Part shown: one piece after another, positions 1 to 12,000 of the stretch | How the letters are laid out: each line of letters opens with the position of its first letter | Numbering within the stretch: position 1 is the stretch's first letter | NCBI GenBank assembly: GCA_029204225.1 | Contig: CM055104.1 | Location: 44,418,996-44,482,995 of the forward strand | DNA length: 64,000 nt | Direction: 5' to 3' | Source: Diphasiastrum complanatum | Taxonomy: Eukaryota; Streptophyta; Lycopodiopsida; Lycopodiales; Lycopodiaceae | Translations under genes and position numbers: made by a program | Notes under the pieces: model-generated | Database searches by the model: none | What the model was told of the DNA's origin: nothing | The model's input: the letters and a program-made list of their open reading frames with translations, nothing else

Positions 1-173
1 CATAGGTCACATATATCTATATGAACAACATCTAACAGACCTTTTGTTGCATGCCTATGACTCGATCTAAAAGGAATCCTAGTTTGCATAGGTCCACATA
101 TATCTATATGAACAACATCTAACAGACCTTTTGTTGCATGCCTATGACTCGATCTAAAAGGAATCCTAGTTTG
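1..173. repeat. Tandem duplication of 86-87 bp inside the copia remnant
   Basis: Bases 1-86 and 87-173 are the same sequence apart from one extra C in the second copy (ggtcacat versus ggtccacat). The unit encodes the integrase-start segment on the minus strand, so the duplication repeats part of that coding region and the one-base difference shifts the frame of the distal copy. Near-identity points to a duplication much younger than the coding decay. Confidence 0.9.
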
Positions 174-440
174 CTTTCCAAGGATGCAGCTATGGCAGAT
201 AGGGAGATCGACTTTACCATAAGGATAGTAGAGATCAAGTACTAGGGATTGTCTGGACATGTTCGAAACAGATGCATAATTCAAGTGTCCTAAGCGATGA
301 TGTCATAGAAATACTTTATCGACAAGAACAGAGGTTTTCAAGGCTTGACTAGAATCATAATAACAATGTGCCAATCTATATGTATCCATGCCTCTTGCCG
401 AGTGCAAGGATCTTATTAATCTTGTCGCAAAGAATTGCAG
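1..440 (-). pseudogene. Ty1-copia pol remnant: GAG-pre-integrase and start of integrase
   Basis: Read on the minus strand, 300-1 gives the copia GAG-pre-integrase pattern: HRLGHLNYASVSNMS, then the zinc-binding spacing CHSC followed by ILGKQTRIPF and the integrase start LLDVVHIDICGPM. The domain normally precedes the integrase core, which would lie beyond the left edge. The codon for the usual Trp before HHRLGH is TGA, and further up (around 340-420) the reading shifts frame and meets TAG. The copy is therefore dead. Gag is not recognisable to its right. Family identity is confident; the exact right border is not. Confidence 0.8.
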
Positions 441-1260
441 AAATGTATACATTTCGAGACAAACCTGAACGCAATAAAAGATAGTATTGATTCAATATGA
501 AACAAAACAGAAGTAAATGAGTACAACAAGTTTGTGGATCAAAGCCGCGCACTTTAAGCTATTTCTGAGTGACTAAATAAAAGTATGAATTAAATGCAAC
601 TATTGATAAGCAGTAAGTGCAATAGCAATCTCTGATCAACTCTAAAGAACTAAGCAAGAATTCTCAAGAGTCGTTCAAGCTTGCAGGCTTGAGAGAGAGC
701 TAACTATTCAATACTTGATCTGATAGTTCTGATCATGTTGATGTAGGAATTTGAATAACTATTTATACTAAGCAATTAGATCGTCAAATACGGCTGCCAG
801 AGTTGGCTGGAGTCTGTTGGCATTCATCCAGTTCTTCTCAGAAGTTGCTTGCTGATAAGTGGTGACATTTGGCCGTAAACAGTATGTCTGCATAAATGAA
901 CATAATAGTCACTCTGTAGAAATGAACGTAAACTGTCATAAGAAAAAAACAATAGTGTCGGCTTTTTGCGAGAAATGCGACAGTGTCACAAAATCTCATT
1001 TTCTTGATATTTGGGATAGCCCCACACTTTGCCAAAGTCATTTTTTTAAAAATTTGAGGCACTTTAAAAAATGCGAAAAATGTGACTCTGCATTTTTACT
1101 CGTAATTCTTGATAGGCGAAAAATGCAAAAAATGCGACACTGCATTTTTACTCACAATTTTTGACAGTGTCGCTTTAAGAGAAAATTGATTGTAGCAAAA
1201 AAAGCGACAGTGTCAAGTTTTGTAGTGAGAGAAAATTCCCAACACTGTTGTCAAACTCCG
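441..1260. repeat. LTR-like non-coding DNA with reiterated gcgacagtgtc motif
   Basis: No coding potential. From about 860 to 1240 the sequence repeats variants of aaatgcgacagtgtc and gtgtcggcttttt, alternating with gcatttttactc. The same vocabulary in the same orientation occurs at about 50800-51150, inside the 5' LTR of the plus-strand copia element, including the lead-in tctgtagaaatgaac. It is therefore probably an old relative or fragment of that LTR. No TG...CA ends or target-site duplication were identified here. Confidence 0.45.
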
Positions 1261-4200
1261 TGTATTTCTTCAGATTGTGTAAAAAACACTTGTAATTCTG
1301 CAGACTGTGTAAAACATGGGAGAATCCGCAGAACTAGATAAACAGTTGGATGAAAATAAAAAACCGATTAGTCGATTAGTAGGAAGGAAAATAATCCAAC
1401 ATGGTCAAAGTGAAATTTTTTGTTTTTGTCATGTGACCTCTTAAATGGTTGCATGGGGTCATTTAGATTCATGATCAAAAGCATTTATGTTATATTCATG
1501 ACCTTAGTGATATGTGACCTATATGATATATCTTTTTAATTGTTGTTGTGTGACCTATATAGCCTTATATGAAATCATAGTAATTAGTTGAAACATCATT
1601 TAGCATTGTAATAAAGATGTTGATCAATGGTATGCTAGTATATGATCGATTGACATTGTCCAATTGTTCGCTTGTTTGATTCGATTTGCTATTGTTCAAT
1701 TCGATTATTCACTCGATCAAATCACGAGCTATCTTGATCATGGGTAGTCATACAATATTGTGGAAGGTGCATGATTGATTTGTGAGATGTCGATCTTGCA
1801 AGCAAGACACCTAATAGAAACAAGATACATCTAAGCTTCTACGACAGTTTGGTTAAGGATTAATTAATTAGAAGTGAAGCTATCTAAGCAATTGTCTAGA
1901 CATTGTCTAAGACTTTGATTGTCAATAGCATTATCTATGGAACTATCTAAGTGGCTACAACAGTGTCTAAAATAGTCTGTCTAAGGAACTTGTTGATCGC
2001 TTGGAAGTGAGATAGTCATATGAATGAGAATGGACCTGGACTTTTCTCGTACAATTGTATAGCTAAATGACTGGAATTGAATGAGGAACATCATCTTGCA
2101 TACAAAGCAACCATAAATAGAAAGGGTGAATGCATATTTCAAGGGAGACCAATCTGATTTCACAACCATCTTAATTACCCACCCTTGAATCACACTCAAA
2201 TAACTTAGGCAAACGATTAAGGACCCTGAAGAGACTAATTGTAGAGAGCGGGGTGGAACACCCATGCAACATACCGCTACCTTTGGTAATGAGAATATCT
2301 TTCTAGCTCATTATGAAAATGCCAACAATGATAGAATTGTGACCATAGGAACCATCCACGTAATTGTGGCCATGTAATGACACACATAATTGTCGAATCC
2401 GAACTCCCAAAGTATATTGCAAGGTTGCAACTGACCTTGTCACAAATAACATATTGAAATTAAGAGTTAATCTGAATCTAGACATTGAGATGCCTAACAT
2501 TTGTCAGGATGAACCTCATTTTGATTGCTCGTCATGAGATACTATTGCACAATAGGCCAATCCAAAGAGATTTATCACTAACTAGCTCGATTCGAGTATT
2601 AATTAATCAGTGGTTGAGTGGGCAATCAATCAATTGAGTATATGACTGATTGTTTGATTTTTATTATTCCATCTTGAAAGAAAGACTGAGTGAAATCATC
2701 ACTCATCTTGGACAAGAGTTCAAACTGAAAGCTTCGAACATTGACTGCTATGTGGTCTTTAAATTAGTTGAGATAGGCCTGCGCACACTATCTACATGGA
2801 TGAAATAAAACTGACAAGATTGTCAAAAAGTATGGCTTACAGTACTAGCATATTCGAATTGCAAGTTTATGATACTTAATGGCAATTTAGGATAGGACGA
2901 ATATTATACTAAATTAGCTCAAATTGAAATAATGGATTCTCGGTCGAGTGATTTTGGTGGTCTTGAAAAAAGAAGACAAATATTATGTTAAATTTCAAGT
3001 TGATATAGCTAATCTGATTACTGCAAGAGGCCATATGGACCATATCATCTTTAGGGCATCTTTATGTGTTGCCCCACCCAAGCAATTTTCTTGATAGCAA
3101 TGTTACTAGAATATTAGATTTTCATTAAGAATAACTAGAATATACATGGATCAGATGTTGGCATGTCTTTAACAAATTGTATTGTATTTGCTCAATACAT
3201 ACGATCTCATAATGATTACTTATAATGTGGTATAGAGTAGCTGGCTATAGTGTGTATATGTCATCGATGATGTCACCATTATAAGATAGCGATTCATCTC
3301 ATGATCGCAACATCAAATATATATTGTTATTGATATTGACATCAATTGTACTTTATTTATTACTTGAATATGATTGTATAATTTCTCTTGCAAATTTATT
3401 CTTACAATGACATTTAATTGGAATTATGAATTCTAGGGAAATTATTGTACCTCCACGTGATTTAGAGAAAGAAAAAAGAATTGAGATCTATCATAGAAAA
3501 AAGGAGCAAGCAAGACTGAAATACAATGAACAACTATTGACTGGTTCATCTTCAAGCTCTTCCATCAATCGACGTAAACCACCTATTGATCCATCACATG
3601 TATGTATATTGATTCATGTCATAATTTTTTTATTTGTAATAGTGGTGTACTCCGATTTGGTTGAGGATAGTGATATAGTATATTGCTCTTTGGAAAGCCA
3701 AGACCACTCCATCACAATTGAAGGTTGCAAATGCACGAAATGTACAAAGACTATTCTGTCAATTTTAGTCACATGTTAGAGTTTGTCACATGGTAGAATT
3801 TGTCAATTTTCACATGAATGACACTGAAATAATTTGTGCTACAATATAGCTTATCATTGGCAATTGGATTATTGGACCAGTTTCAACCTGGATATATGAT
3901 GAGAGGATACCAGGAACATGCACACAATGCAAAGGCCTTAGGATTTGGACAAGGAGGATTGTCAGCGATCATATTTGGTCCAATGGAGTGCACACATAGG
4001 ATCCAAGAGTACAAGAGGTAAACTCTTTAAAGTGTTTTTTGGAAATGCTTTAATCTTTGACCCTTATGGCACTTCAAGCATAGTTTGGCCAATCCACGCC
4101 AAAATCAAATTCTCCTTTCCGGGTCTGGTCGTCGGAGGTTAGGTCGACTGTCAGTTGTCGGAGCTGGCGTAATGATCAACGCATGGATAATCCATGCGAT

Positions 4201-7200
4201 TTGAATTTCACGGTCTCCAGTGATTTATGAATAGTTGTTGCCAGAAATGATAGTTGCGTGGAACATCCACGCGTATATCCACGTGAAATTTTTTTTGGCC
4301 ACCATGTCTATATGCAAGTCTTGACATAGTTTAAAAATGTAGGTCTTTGGATTCCTACTCAAGAATTACTAAAAAGAAATGTAGCTGTTAGTTGTCTGTT
4401 TAAGAACTAGGATAAAATTGCAAAATGTTGGTTGTCTATTCAAGAACATGTGTAAATCTCTAGACTATCAAACAATTCAAAAAGAAAAATTTATGGTAAG
4501 CTATAGGCTATTGCACTTTTTGTACCTGTACAAGATGGGAATATAAAATTTTGGAGTGAAAAGTGATGTATTTTTTTAGAGAGATGGTGAACAAAAGGAT
4601 TTGAATTTGTCATAGTTTGAAATGCTTATTTCTATTTATCATGCCACGTTTTTCTTACATTGTCATTTTTCTTGTAATGGGCACCAGTAACTTAATGTCT
4701 TTAAGTTCATTTTAGTCAAAAGAGATATCACTCTTAAGATATTGAGCTATGTTCTAGAAATGTTCCTAAAACATCCTTTACCTTAGTGATGTATTATGAA
4801 TTTATTAAGTTGAGTAAAAAGAAATTGATCCAATATGTAAATCTATATAGGCGACAATTCCTCTACAACCATACTGCACAATTGGTCTATTAGGATGATA
4901 ACGAGGTATAAATGTCACAAATTGATTGACCATATAAAGTGTACACAAACTTTGCTATACTATGAAAAAGATACAATTTTAATCACGTATTGAAATGCTT
5001 GTGATGATGACATTTGTTGAGTATGCGATTTGATGTCTGAATTAAGCTCTTCTATAGAAACACTCAAATAGCCTTTTTGTGAGTCATAGACTTTCGTGAC
5101 TTTTGCTTGATGGAAAGCTCCTATTGCTTGCCAATGTAATTTCTCCATACCCTGTGAGAACCGTCGACTAAAACTTCCATATTTCTTAGCAAAGATTGTT
5201 GTTGAGGTAGTAGGATATGTTGCAACCAATTTTTAGTTTCATCATTATCAAAGAAATGCATATCGATTATATGAATCAAGTATATGATTATAATATTATT
5301 GTAGAAAATGGTGTAATAAGACATCAATCGCAAAACATGAAATTGAAATACATACCATATAGTGGGTAGCATGGTCTTTTTCCCAACAATATGCTACAAA
5401 TTTGACAAACCATCGGCAATACATTTGTGAGTCGTAATATTATTTTCAAACAAGTTCTCTTTTCATATACCAAAATGTCTAAATTCTTTTTGCACTATTT
5501 CATTGTTGTTCTTGTATTGCCCTTGTTTTAAAAGTCTAGTATTGGTACAATGATATATTTCCAAATGTATGATAATTCTGTAGAGGGTTTTTTATGTGAA
5601 TGGACAAGAGATTTCTAGCCTTTGCAACACTTAGGGATAGCTTGTTTGGAACATTCCCTAGTTTGCTTGATAGTTACATTTCTCTATTTTCACATTTTCT
5701 TGTGCATACTTGCTTTTCGAAAGTATTTTAGTCTTTTGTTATTGCTATTTTGGAGTTTGCTTTGGATTTTGTTTTCCAAGAGAATATGGTATGAAAGCAA
5801 GTCAACTTTTTTGCTATACGTAATTCAAAATGTGCATTATTTAAAAAATCAAGGTCGTCTCAACTTCTAGCCCAATAGGTATTCTTTTCACATTGAAGTC
5901 TTTACAATTTTTCATATGATACAAACAAGGATGTTTGGCCCTAGCTTCATGAGAAACATTCATCTCAATGCTTTCAAATCATTTTGAAGATGACATTAAA
6001 TTGGGAAGTGATGTAGTTTGGCACCAAAAGTTGTTTCCAACCATGTGTTCTACTAAAATGCAAGCATAACTTGTTGAATAAATCCACGATAGCAATGTGT
6101 GGTCTCCTTTCAAAACCTTGAACGAAAACCCATAATAAGATTGCACAACATTTCTCAAACCTTCAAAAGCACATCTTGTCATTGAAATTTAATGCTCAAA
6201 CATTAAATGAACGATAATAGAAAATCACATCATACTCTGAATGTTTTCCATTGACTTTGTGCTCAAATATTTTATAATATGGATCATGTAAGCAAAACTC
6301 TATTTTGATTTAGAAACAATGTTGAATATAGTATTTTGATTTCTATGCTTCACTTATAAGCATGTTCATCTTCTCATTAAAATCTAACATGGTTGGTTCA
6401 ATTGGTTAGCTTTGGCACCCAAAGTTTCTGTCCTAGGTTAAAATTACCCCCCTTATAAAAATAAGTCCTTGCTTTTCTGACTTGAAAAGGTCCTTTTTAT
6501 TTTCACTTGTAGAAAAGCCTCTTGAACAATTATATATTATTGTCAACTTATGTATACACAATCAAAATGATAACCATATAAAAGCTCACAGACAACAGGG
6601 GAATCAATGGCATTGTTTGAGGGTTAACTGAAAAGTGAGTGTTTTCTTAGACGTAGGCAACTCGATGCATATAATCCCATCCCACTTTCTCTCATTATAA
6701 ATTTTGAGAGAGGTCATACTCTTCTACTTACCAAATTTTCTACAAAAAACAAACGTGATTTGGATATCAGAGTACCACAGTTTGTATAGAGAAGGTGATT
6801 TAAATTTACGTGCAAACAGCATAAAGAAAATTCGAACATAAAAAGCCTGGAATTTGCAAAAAACTCGTACTACTTAAAATCCAAGAAATTACTGCATGCT
6901 ATTATTAGCAGGCCAGATGTGATGTTGGAACTGCATAAGATCTCTTTTTATGTTCAAAATGCTTCTGAACGAGCATATTTCTTCATTTCAACAATGAAAG
7001 GAAATACTTGTAACACTAAACTAGCTGCATACTATAGAGCATGTAGACCATACCTTCAAGATCGTAGAAGAAACATCTAAATTCAAGTGATATTCACATT
7101 CAATCAGAGGAAGAGACCACAGTAGCTGGGCTAAATGATATACTGTACAAGCTGCACCAAATAGGCCTGGCAGGTAAGAAAAGAATGTTACAGCTTCACC

Positions 7201-7495
7201 AACTTTGTGGGTTTTGTCTCACAAAAAAGCTGCTTCTGAAATTAAGTACCATATACATCTAGCTGCAGGGCCATATCATCAGAAACGAGACGAGAATGAG
7301 CTTTGATCCCAAATGCAGAACCTCTCAGTTGTAAATGTGACAGAGAGCAATTTCTAGCAAGCTGCCATATGTGAAAGGACAAAATCATCATTAATTTTTA
7401 CAATCATTCCAGTTGGCAGGCCTACCAGAAAAAGCTTCTGTGAAACCAGTTTTTTCAGGGTCGGTATTGGCTGTACGTACTGGAAAAGAATGTTG
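1261..7495. other. Non-coding stretch, no recognisable gene
   Basis: AT-rich DNA downstream of the lipase gene. The longest plus-strand frame (3426-3779, 117 codons) begins with a lysine/glutamate-rich and serine-rich stretch and ends in an unrelated hydrophobic tail. Small minus-strand frames (5229-4960, 5372-5121, 6182-5979) resemble nothing I recognise. At 4180-4199 and 4256-4272 there are two short hairpins of the form cgcatgga/tccatgcg and gcgtgga/tccacgc. At about 6395-6470 a short tRNA-like segment (ggttcaattggttagc, later taggttaaaatt) could be a SINE head. None is firm enough for a gene call. Confidence 0.5.
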
Positions 7496-7640
7496 TTATC
7501 GTTGCTTGTACCAATTACGAGGACCTTCAGGAGCACCAAGCGCCGAAAGAAGACTATCTTCAGGGTCATGGGAGTGGTCTGTGCGAAGAACAGTCCCTAG
7601 GTACTCCAAATGATCCGAAATGCTGTTTCCAATGACTGAT
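7496..7640 (-). CDS. Lipase exon 9, C-terminus and stop
   Basis: 145 bp, acceptor ctgcag. It encodes [20 protein letters not shown] and a 27-residue tail, ending in TAA at 7498-7496. The G-N-S-x-S-D-H-x-x-Y motif is the usual end of the conserved region in this family, so the join to exon 8 is secure. Confidence 0.9.
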
Positions 7641-9023
7641 CTGCAGTGGATTCAGCCAGTTAACTTCTGTGTGCGAAGTCTACAAAAAAGTTGTAAATGG
7701 TAACAATTTCCTACAAGAAACAAAATACTGCAGACAAGGAACATGTAAACAATGGATGCAAAACTTGAGAGTTTCCTGTCAAGAACATGATTTGCAAGTT
7801 GTAGATAAAGACTGCATTATTCATACTTCAAACTTGTTTGCAATCTTCAAATTAGAGAATGCAAAGGACTTCCAAAGTTAGTAATATATGTTCTCTTGAA
7901 GCAGAATGACATATGTTCTCTTTAGTTTAAGTTGAGTTTATTGGTTTGACTTATGTATGCACAAAGCATGAGATAGCTTAAATACGAACATTCAGCAGCC
8001 CACTGTTTAAAATTGTTTTTCACAGCCTAAATCTCTAGATGGGTATCTTTGATATCAATCTGGAAATTGCACTTTCAGATACATCTCAGCTACTACTCTC
8101 TTCCAACACATTATAATATCAGAACTGCCATTGAAATCTTCACCATTTTTGCAAAATTTCCTTTCCTCTCTTGTTGAAAGCATCCAACACCCTATATATG
8201 CCTTCAGAATGCCAAGGGAGGCATGAACTCAAAGAGCAACACTTCATGACTTGCGACTTAATGCTTTAGGAATCAAAATTGTGCAACCTTCACTGGATTT
8301 CCGGATTTCTATGTTAAAATGCATAGACGTTCGTCCATTATACTGATTTCCAGTTCTTCATCACATGAACTTCAGATAGCAAACCAGCATCAGAAAAGTC
8401 GAAAACACATTCTCAGCTATGATTCATGAAGAGTATAGAGCATCCCCTGAAAAGTCAAATGACAAAGTTGGCTGACAAAGGCAAGAGGAAACAGAAATAT
8501 TTGACTCTGCTGCTTACATAATATCGTTTTTCACTTTTCAAAAACAAAGCCTGTTTACCATGTTCGCACAATAGATTTTCGGTCTTACGCTCTTCCTAGC
8601 TTTTCCTAGCTTCTGCATTTTTATGAAAGTTAACATAGTGTATATGTGGGCCTTTTTCTCTCGAAAATACAAAAATCAGAAATCTCACCTACACTTTCTA
8701 TAATAAAGAAAATGTTTCAGAGAATTCAAGAGAAAAGACCTTATTGCCTTCTGATTGTCTGTGACTTTATCCATATAAGGTAAGAAGGTAAGAAATGCCA
8801 ATGACAATACGTTGTTAAAATCGCTTGATGAGCATTGAATGACATACCTGCTACAATCAGGATCTTCACCAGTCCCATCACATATTTTCTGAGTCTCATA
8901 ATTCAATATCCCAAATGCGATTTTATAAATCCACACCTGTCAACCACAATATTATGGTTAAGAGGTAAACAGAGGTATGGGAAAATTAATGGCATACACA
9001 TACAACATCAAGCATAAATATGA

Positions 9024-9061
<38 letters not shown>

Positions 9062-12000
9062 CTGCTTTGTAGATTTTCAGAAAGACTTTGATTCCACTCC
9101 TTATTCAGTGGCTTCGCGACTTGGGATATGGTACTTGCTGTTATGGCATTATACGAGAATTTTGGGACAATTCAGAGTGAGTGCCATAGGGGTGAAACAG
9201 GATTGCTCTCTTTCACCTACTCTCTTTGGACTTTATATTGATAAGTTAGAGAGGTTATTGATCATTGTGGCGGTACTGGCTGCAGACTTGGCGATATTTT
9301 GATTGCCATTCTACTATATGCAGATGATGTGGTACTGGTCTCACCGACTAGAGAGGGGCTTCAGAGGCAGCCAGACAGTCTCCACACTTCTGCACCAGAT
9401 GGGGCTTGAGGGTTAAAATCTCAAGACCAAAATCATGATCTTCAATAGCTCCAGAGCTTTTATGCAGCATCAAGAGCTTATATTTGACGGCTAGCCCTTG
9501 GAGGTAGTGTCATCCTACACCTATTTGGGAGTTCCTTTCTTTGGACCTACTTTTTGTATGTGATGAGCAGCTATGGCTAGACTTGGGAAGGGATATTCTT
9601 CCCTTGTCCAGCTAGAGAAAATTTGTTTTAGTAAGTATATTCGGGATGCTCCGAGTAAATGTTGACTCTACGATGATTTAGGCTAGGAATCTTTTTCAGA
9701 TCAGACTTAGTGATCAGGTCAGCGACCAGAGAGCTACTGAAATTTCAGTAATTGGGATCCTTGTTTGGCTGCAAATTCGAGTTTTTTGGAGCAGCAACAA
9801 TCCTGATCAGGCAGCGAGGGCAGTCAGTAGCCTAAAACGAAGTTTGGCCTACAATTTCAAGTTCGAAATCTGATCTTTTGAAGCAGCAGACTACTACCTC
9901 TGACAGCGAGGGTAGGTGAGCAAGAAAGATCCGGAAATTATTTGCTTTTTGAGCCCTGAATTCTGATTTTTTCCAGGCCGGCAGGTCTGAAATCTGCTGT
10001 GGAAGAGCTGAGAGGGTTCTTCTTCGTATTTTCTTTGGAAGTACAGTCCTCAGAAACAACTAAGTTTTCTTTCCCTTTTTTGTATAATTCTAATTAGTCT
10101 TTTCGACTTTTTTGAGAAGAAACGTCAGGCACTCCTTTTCTATCTCTGAAAATGACCACTTCTCCGGGACCTGATCAACCCCTGACAAGAGGCATTGATG
10201 AATTAAAAACGGAATCTCTGAGGTTCAATAAGGAGAAAGAACCCATGGAGGTGGAGGAACAAGAACAATTCGCCAAAGAACTCGACGAATTGGTTACCAA
10301 GGAGCAATATCTCCACTTAGTAACAGAGGTGGATGAACTGAAACTGGCTTTAGCCAATTTCAAGTTCAGTGTGGACGACTCGTCTTCCCTCCACTTCTCA
10401 GTTGTCCCCCTTCTCCACTTCCATCAGTTTCGGGTGAGCCTATGCGGTCTCATCCCAGCGTCTTTAAAGACTTAAAGCCTCCTACTTTTATCGGGGAAGA
10501 GAAGGATAGAAACGCAGATATTCTACACACCTTCCTCAGCACATGGAAGAACATTCATGGTCTTAAACAAAACCCTGACCATTTGCAAGCTATTGAGGCC
10601 AATCTTTCCTTAGGGCCCATGCCCTGTAAGTGGTGGTTAAACCTCCAGGAGACTGGGCAGACCCCCCGGTCATGGAAAGCTTTTGAAGAAACATTCCTAA
10701 GAGAGTTTCTCCCAGAAATTGATAGAGCCTGGGAAGCCTGGGAAAAAACAGTAATGGACAAATCTTTAATCCAATATATCTTGCAGTATCGAGAGGATGG
10801 ATGATTATCAGAAAATCAGAGGATTTTTCTGTGGCCTTAAAGATGAATATAAAGTAGAGGTACAGAGAAACTCGCCTACTACCCTAGAGCAAGCTCTCAA
10901 ATATGCTCAAATCTATGATGATTCAGTGGGTAGGAAGAAGGCGAGACAACAGCCTCTTTCTGAGCAGTCTCCTCATAAAGACTTTCAATTTAAAAAGAAA
11001 TTAGTCAAAGTCATGGTTCATAATGAGGCAACCCATAATTTCATCAATTACACCCTAGTTAAAAAACTCAGACTTCCAGAAGTACCTAGTGAGCAGGGGT
11101 ACATAGTTTCATTAGCTAAGGGTGAAGATAAGAAAATTTGGGAAACTATGGTAAATAATCTAAATCTTGGTATTCAGGGGTACCAAGATGAAATAAACTT
11201 TCAGATAATACACCTGGATCGCACAGACATTGTTCTCGGGAGAGATTGGCTCTACTGCTTAGGACCTTCCCTCCACAGAAATTATCAGGAGAACACCCTC
11301 AGCTTTCAGCATAAAGGCCGAGAGATCCAGTTGCATGGGGAGCATGATGTCCCCAACAACCCTATGGTCTGCAGTTCAGAGCTCTATCAGCTAATCGGAG
11401 ACGACGACCATTAGGTATTCTTATGTGACTTTCAGTTTATTCCATAAGTTTCTATTTCTAGTTCTTTACAGCAGAAAATCGGTAAATTAGAAACTTTAGA
11501 TGTTTTTCTTGAAGATTTACCACCTAGCAGAGAGGTAGATCATGTAATAAACCTAGTACCAGGTACAGCACCTGTTTCTAAACCTCTGTATCGGGTCAGC
11601 CGAACAAAGGATGAAGAAATAACTAGGCAGTTAACAGATTATCTTGGGAAAGGCCAAATTCAGACCAGTAGTTCACCATGGGCCTCACCAGTCCTTTTGG
11701 TGAAAAAGAAAGAGGGGTTTATGCGTCTTTGCGTAGATTACAAAGCCAATAAAGTCACAATTAAGAATAAGTACCCAATGCCTCGGGCAGACGAGTTATT
11801 TGATCAACTCGACGGGGCTAAGTTTTTCAGTGAAATAGACCTAAGATTGGGATATCATCAAGTCCGTATAAAGTCAAAAGATGTCCCGAAAACAGCTTTT
11901 AGGACTCGTCATGGTCATAATGAGTTTAAGGTGATGCCTTTTGGGCTCACAAATGCTCCAGCTACCTTTATGACCTTGATGAACAGTGTCCTCAGATCAT

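Noticed and set aside
859-1164. Plus-strand 101-codon frame
   Set aside because: It falls in LTR-like repeats, has Cys/Lys-rich low complexity and its mirror is open as well, so it is chance.
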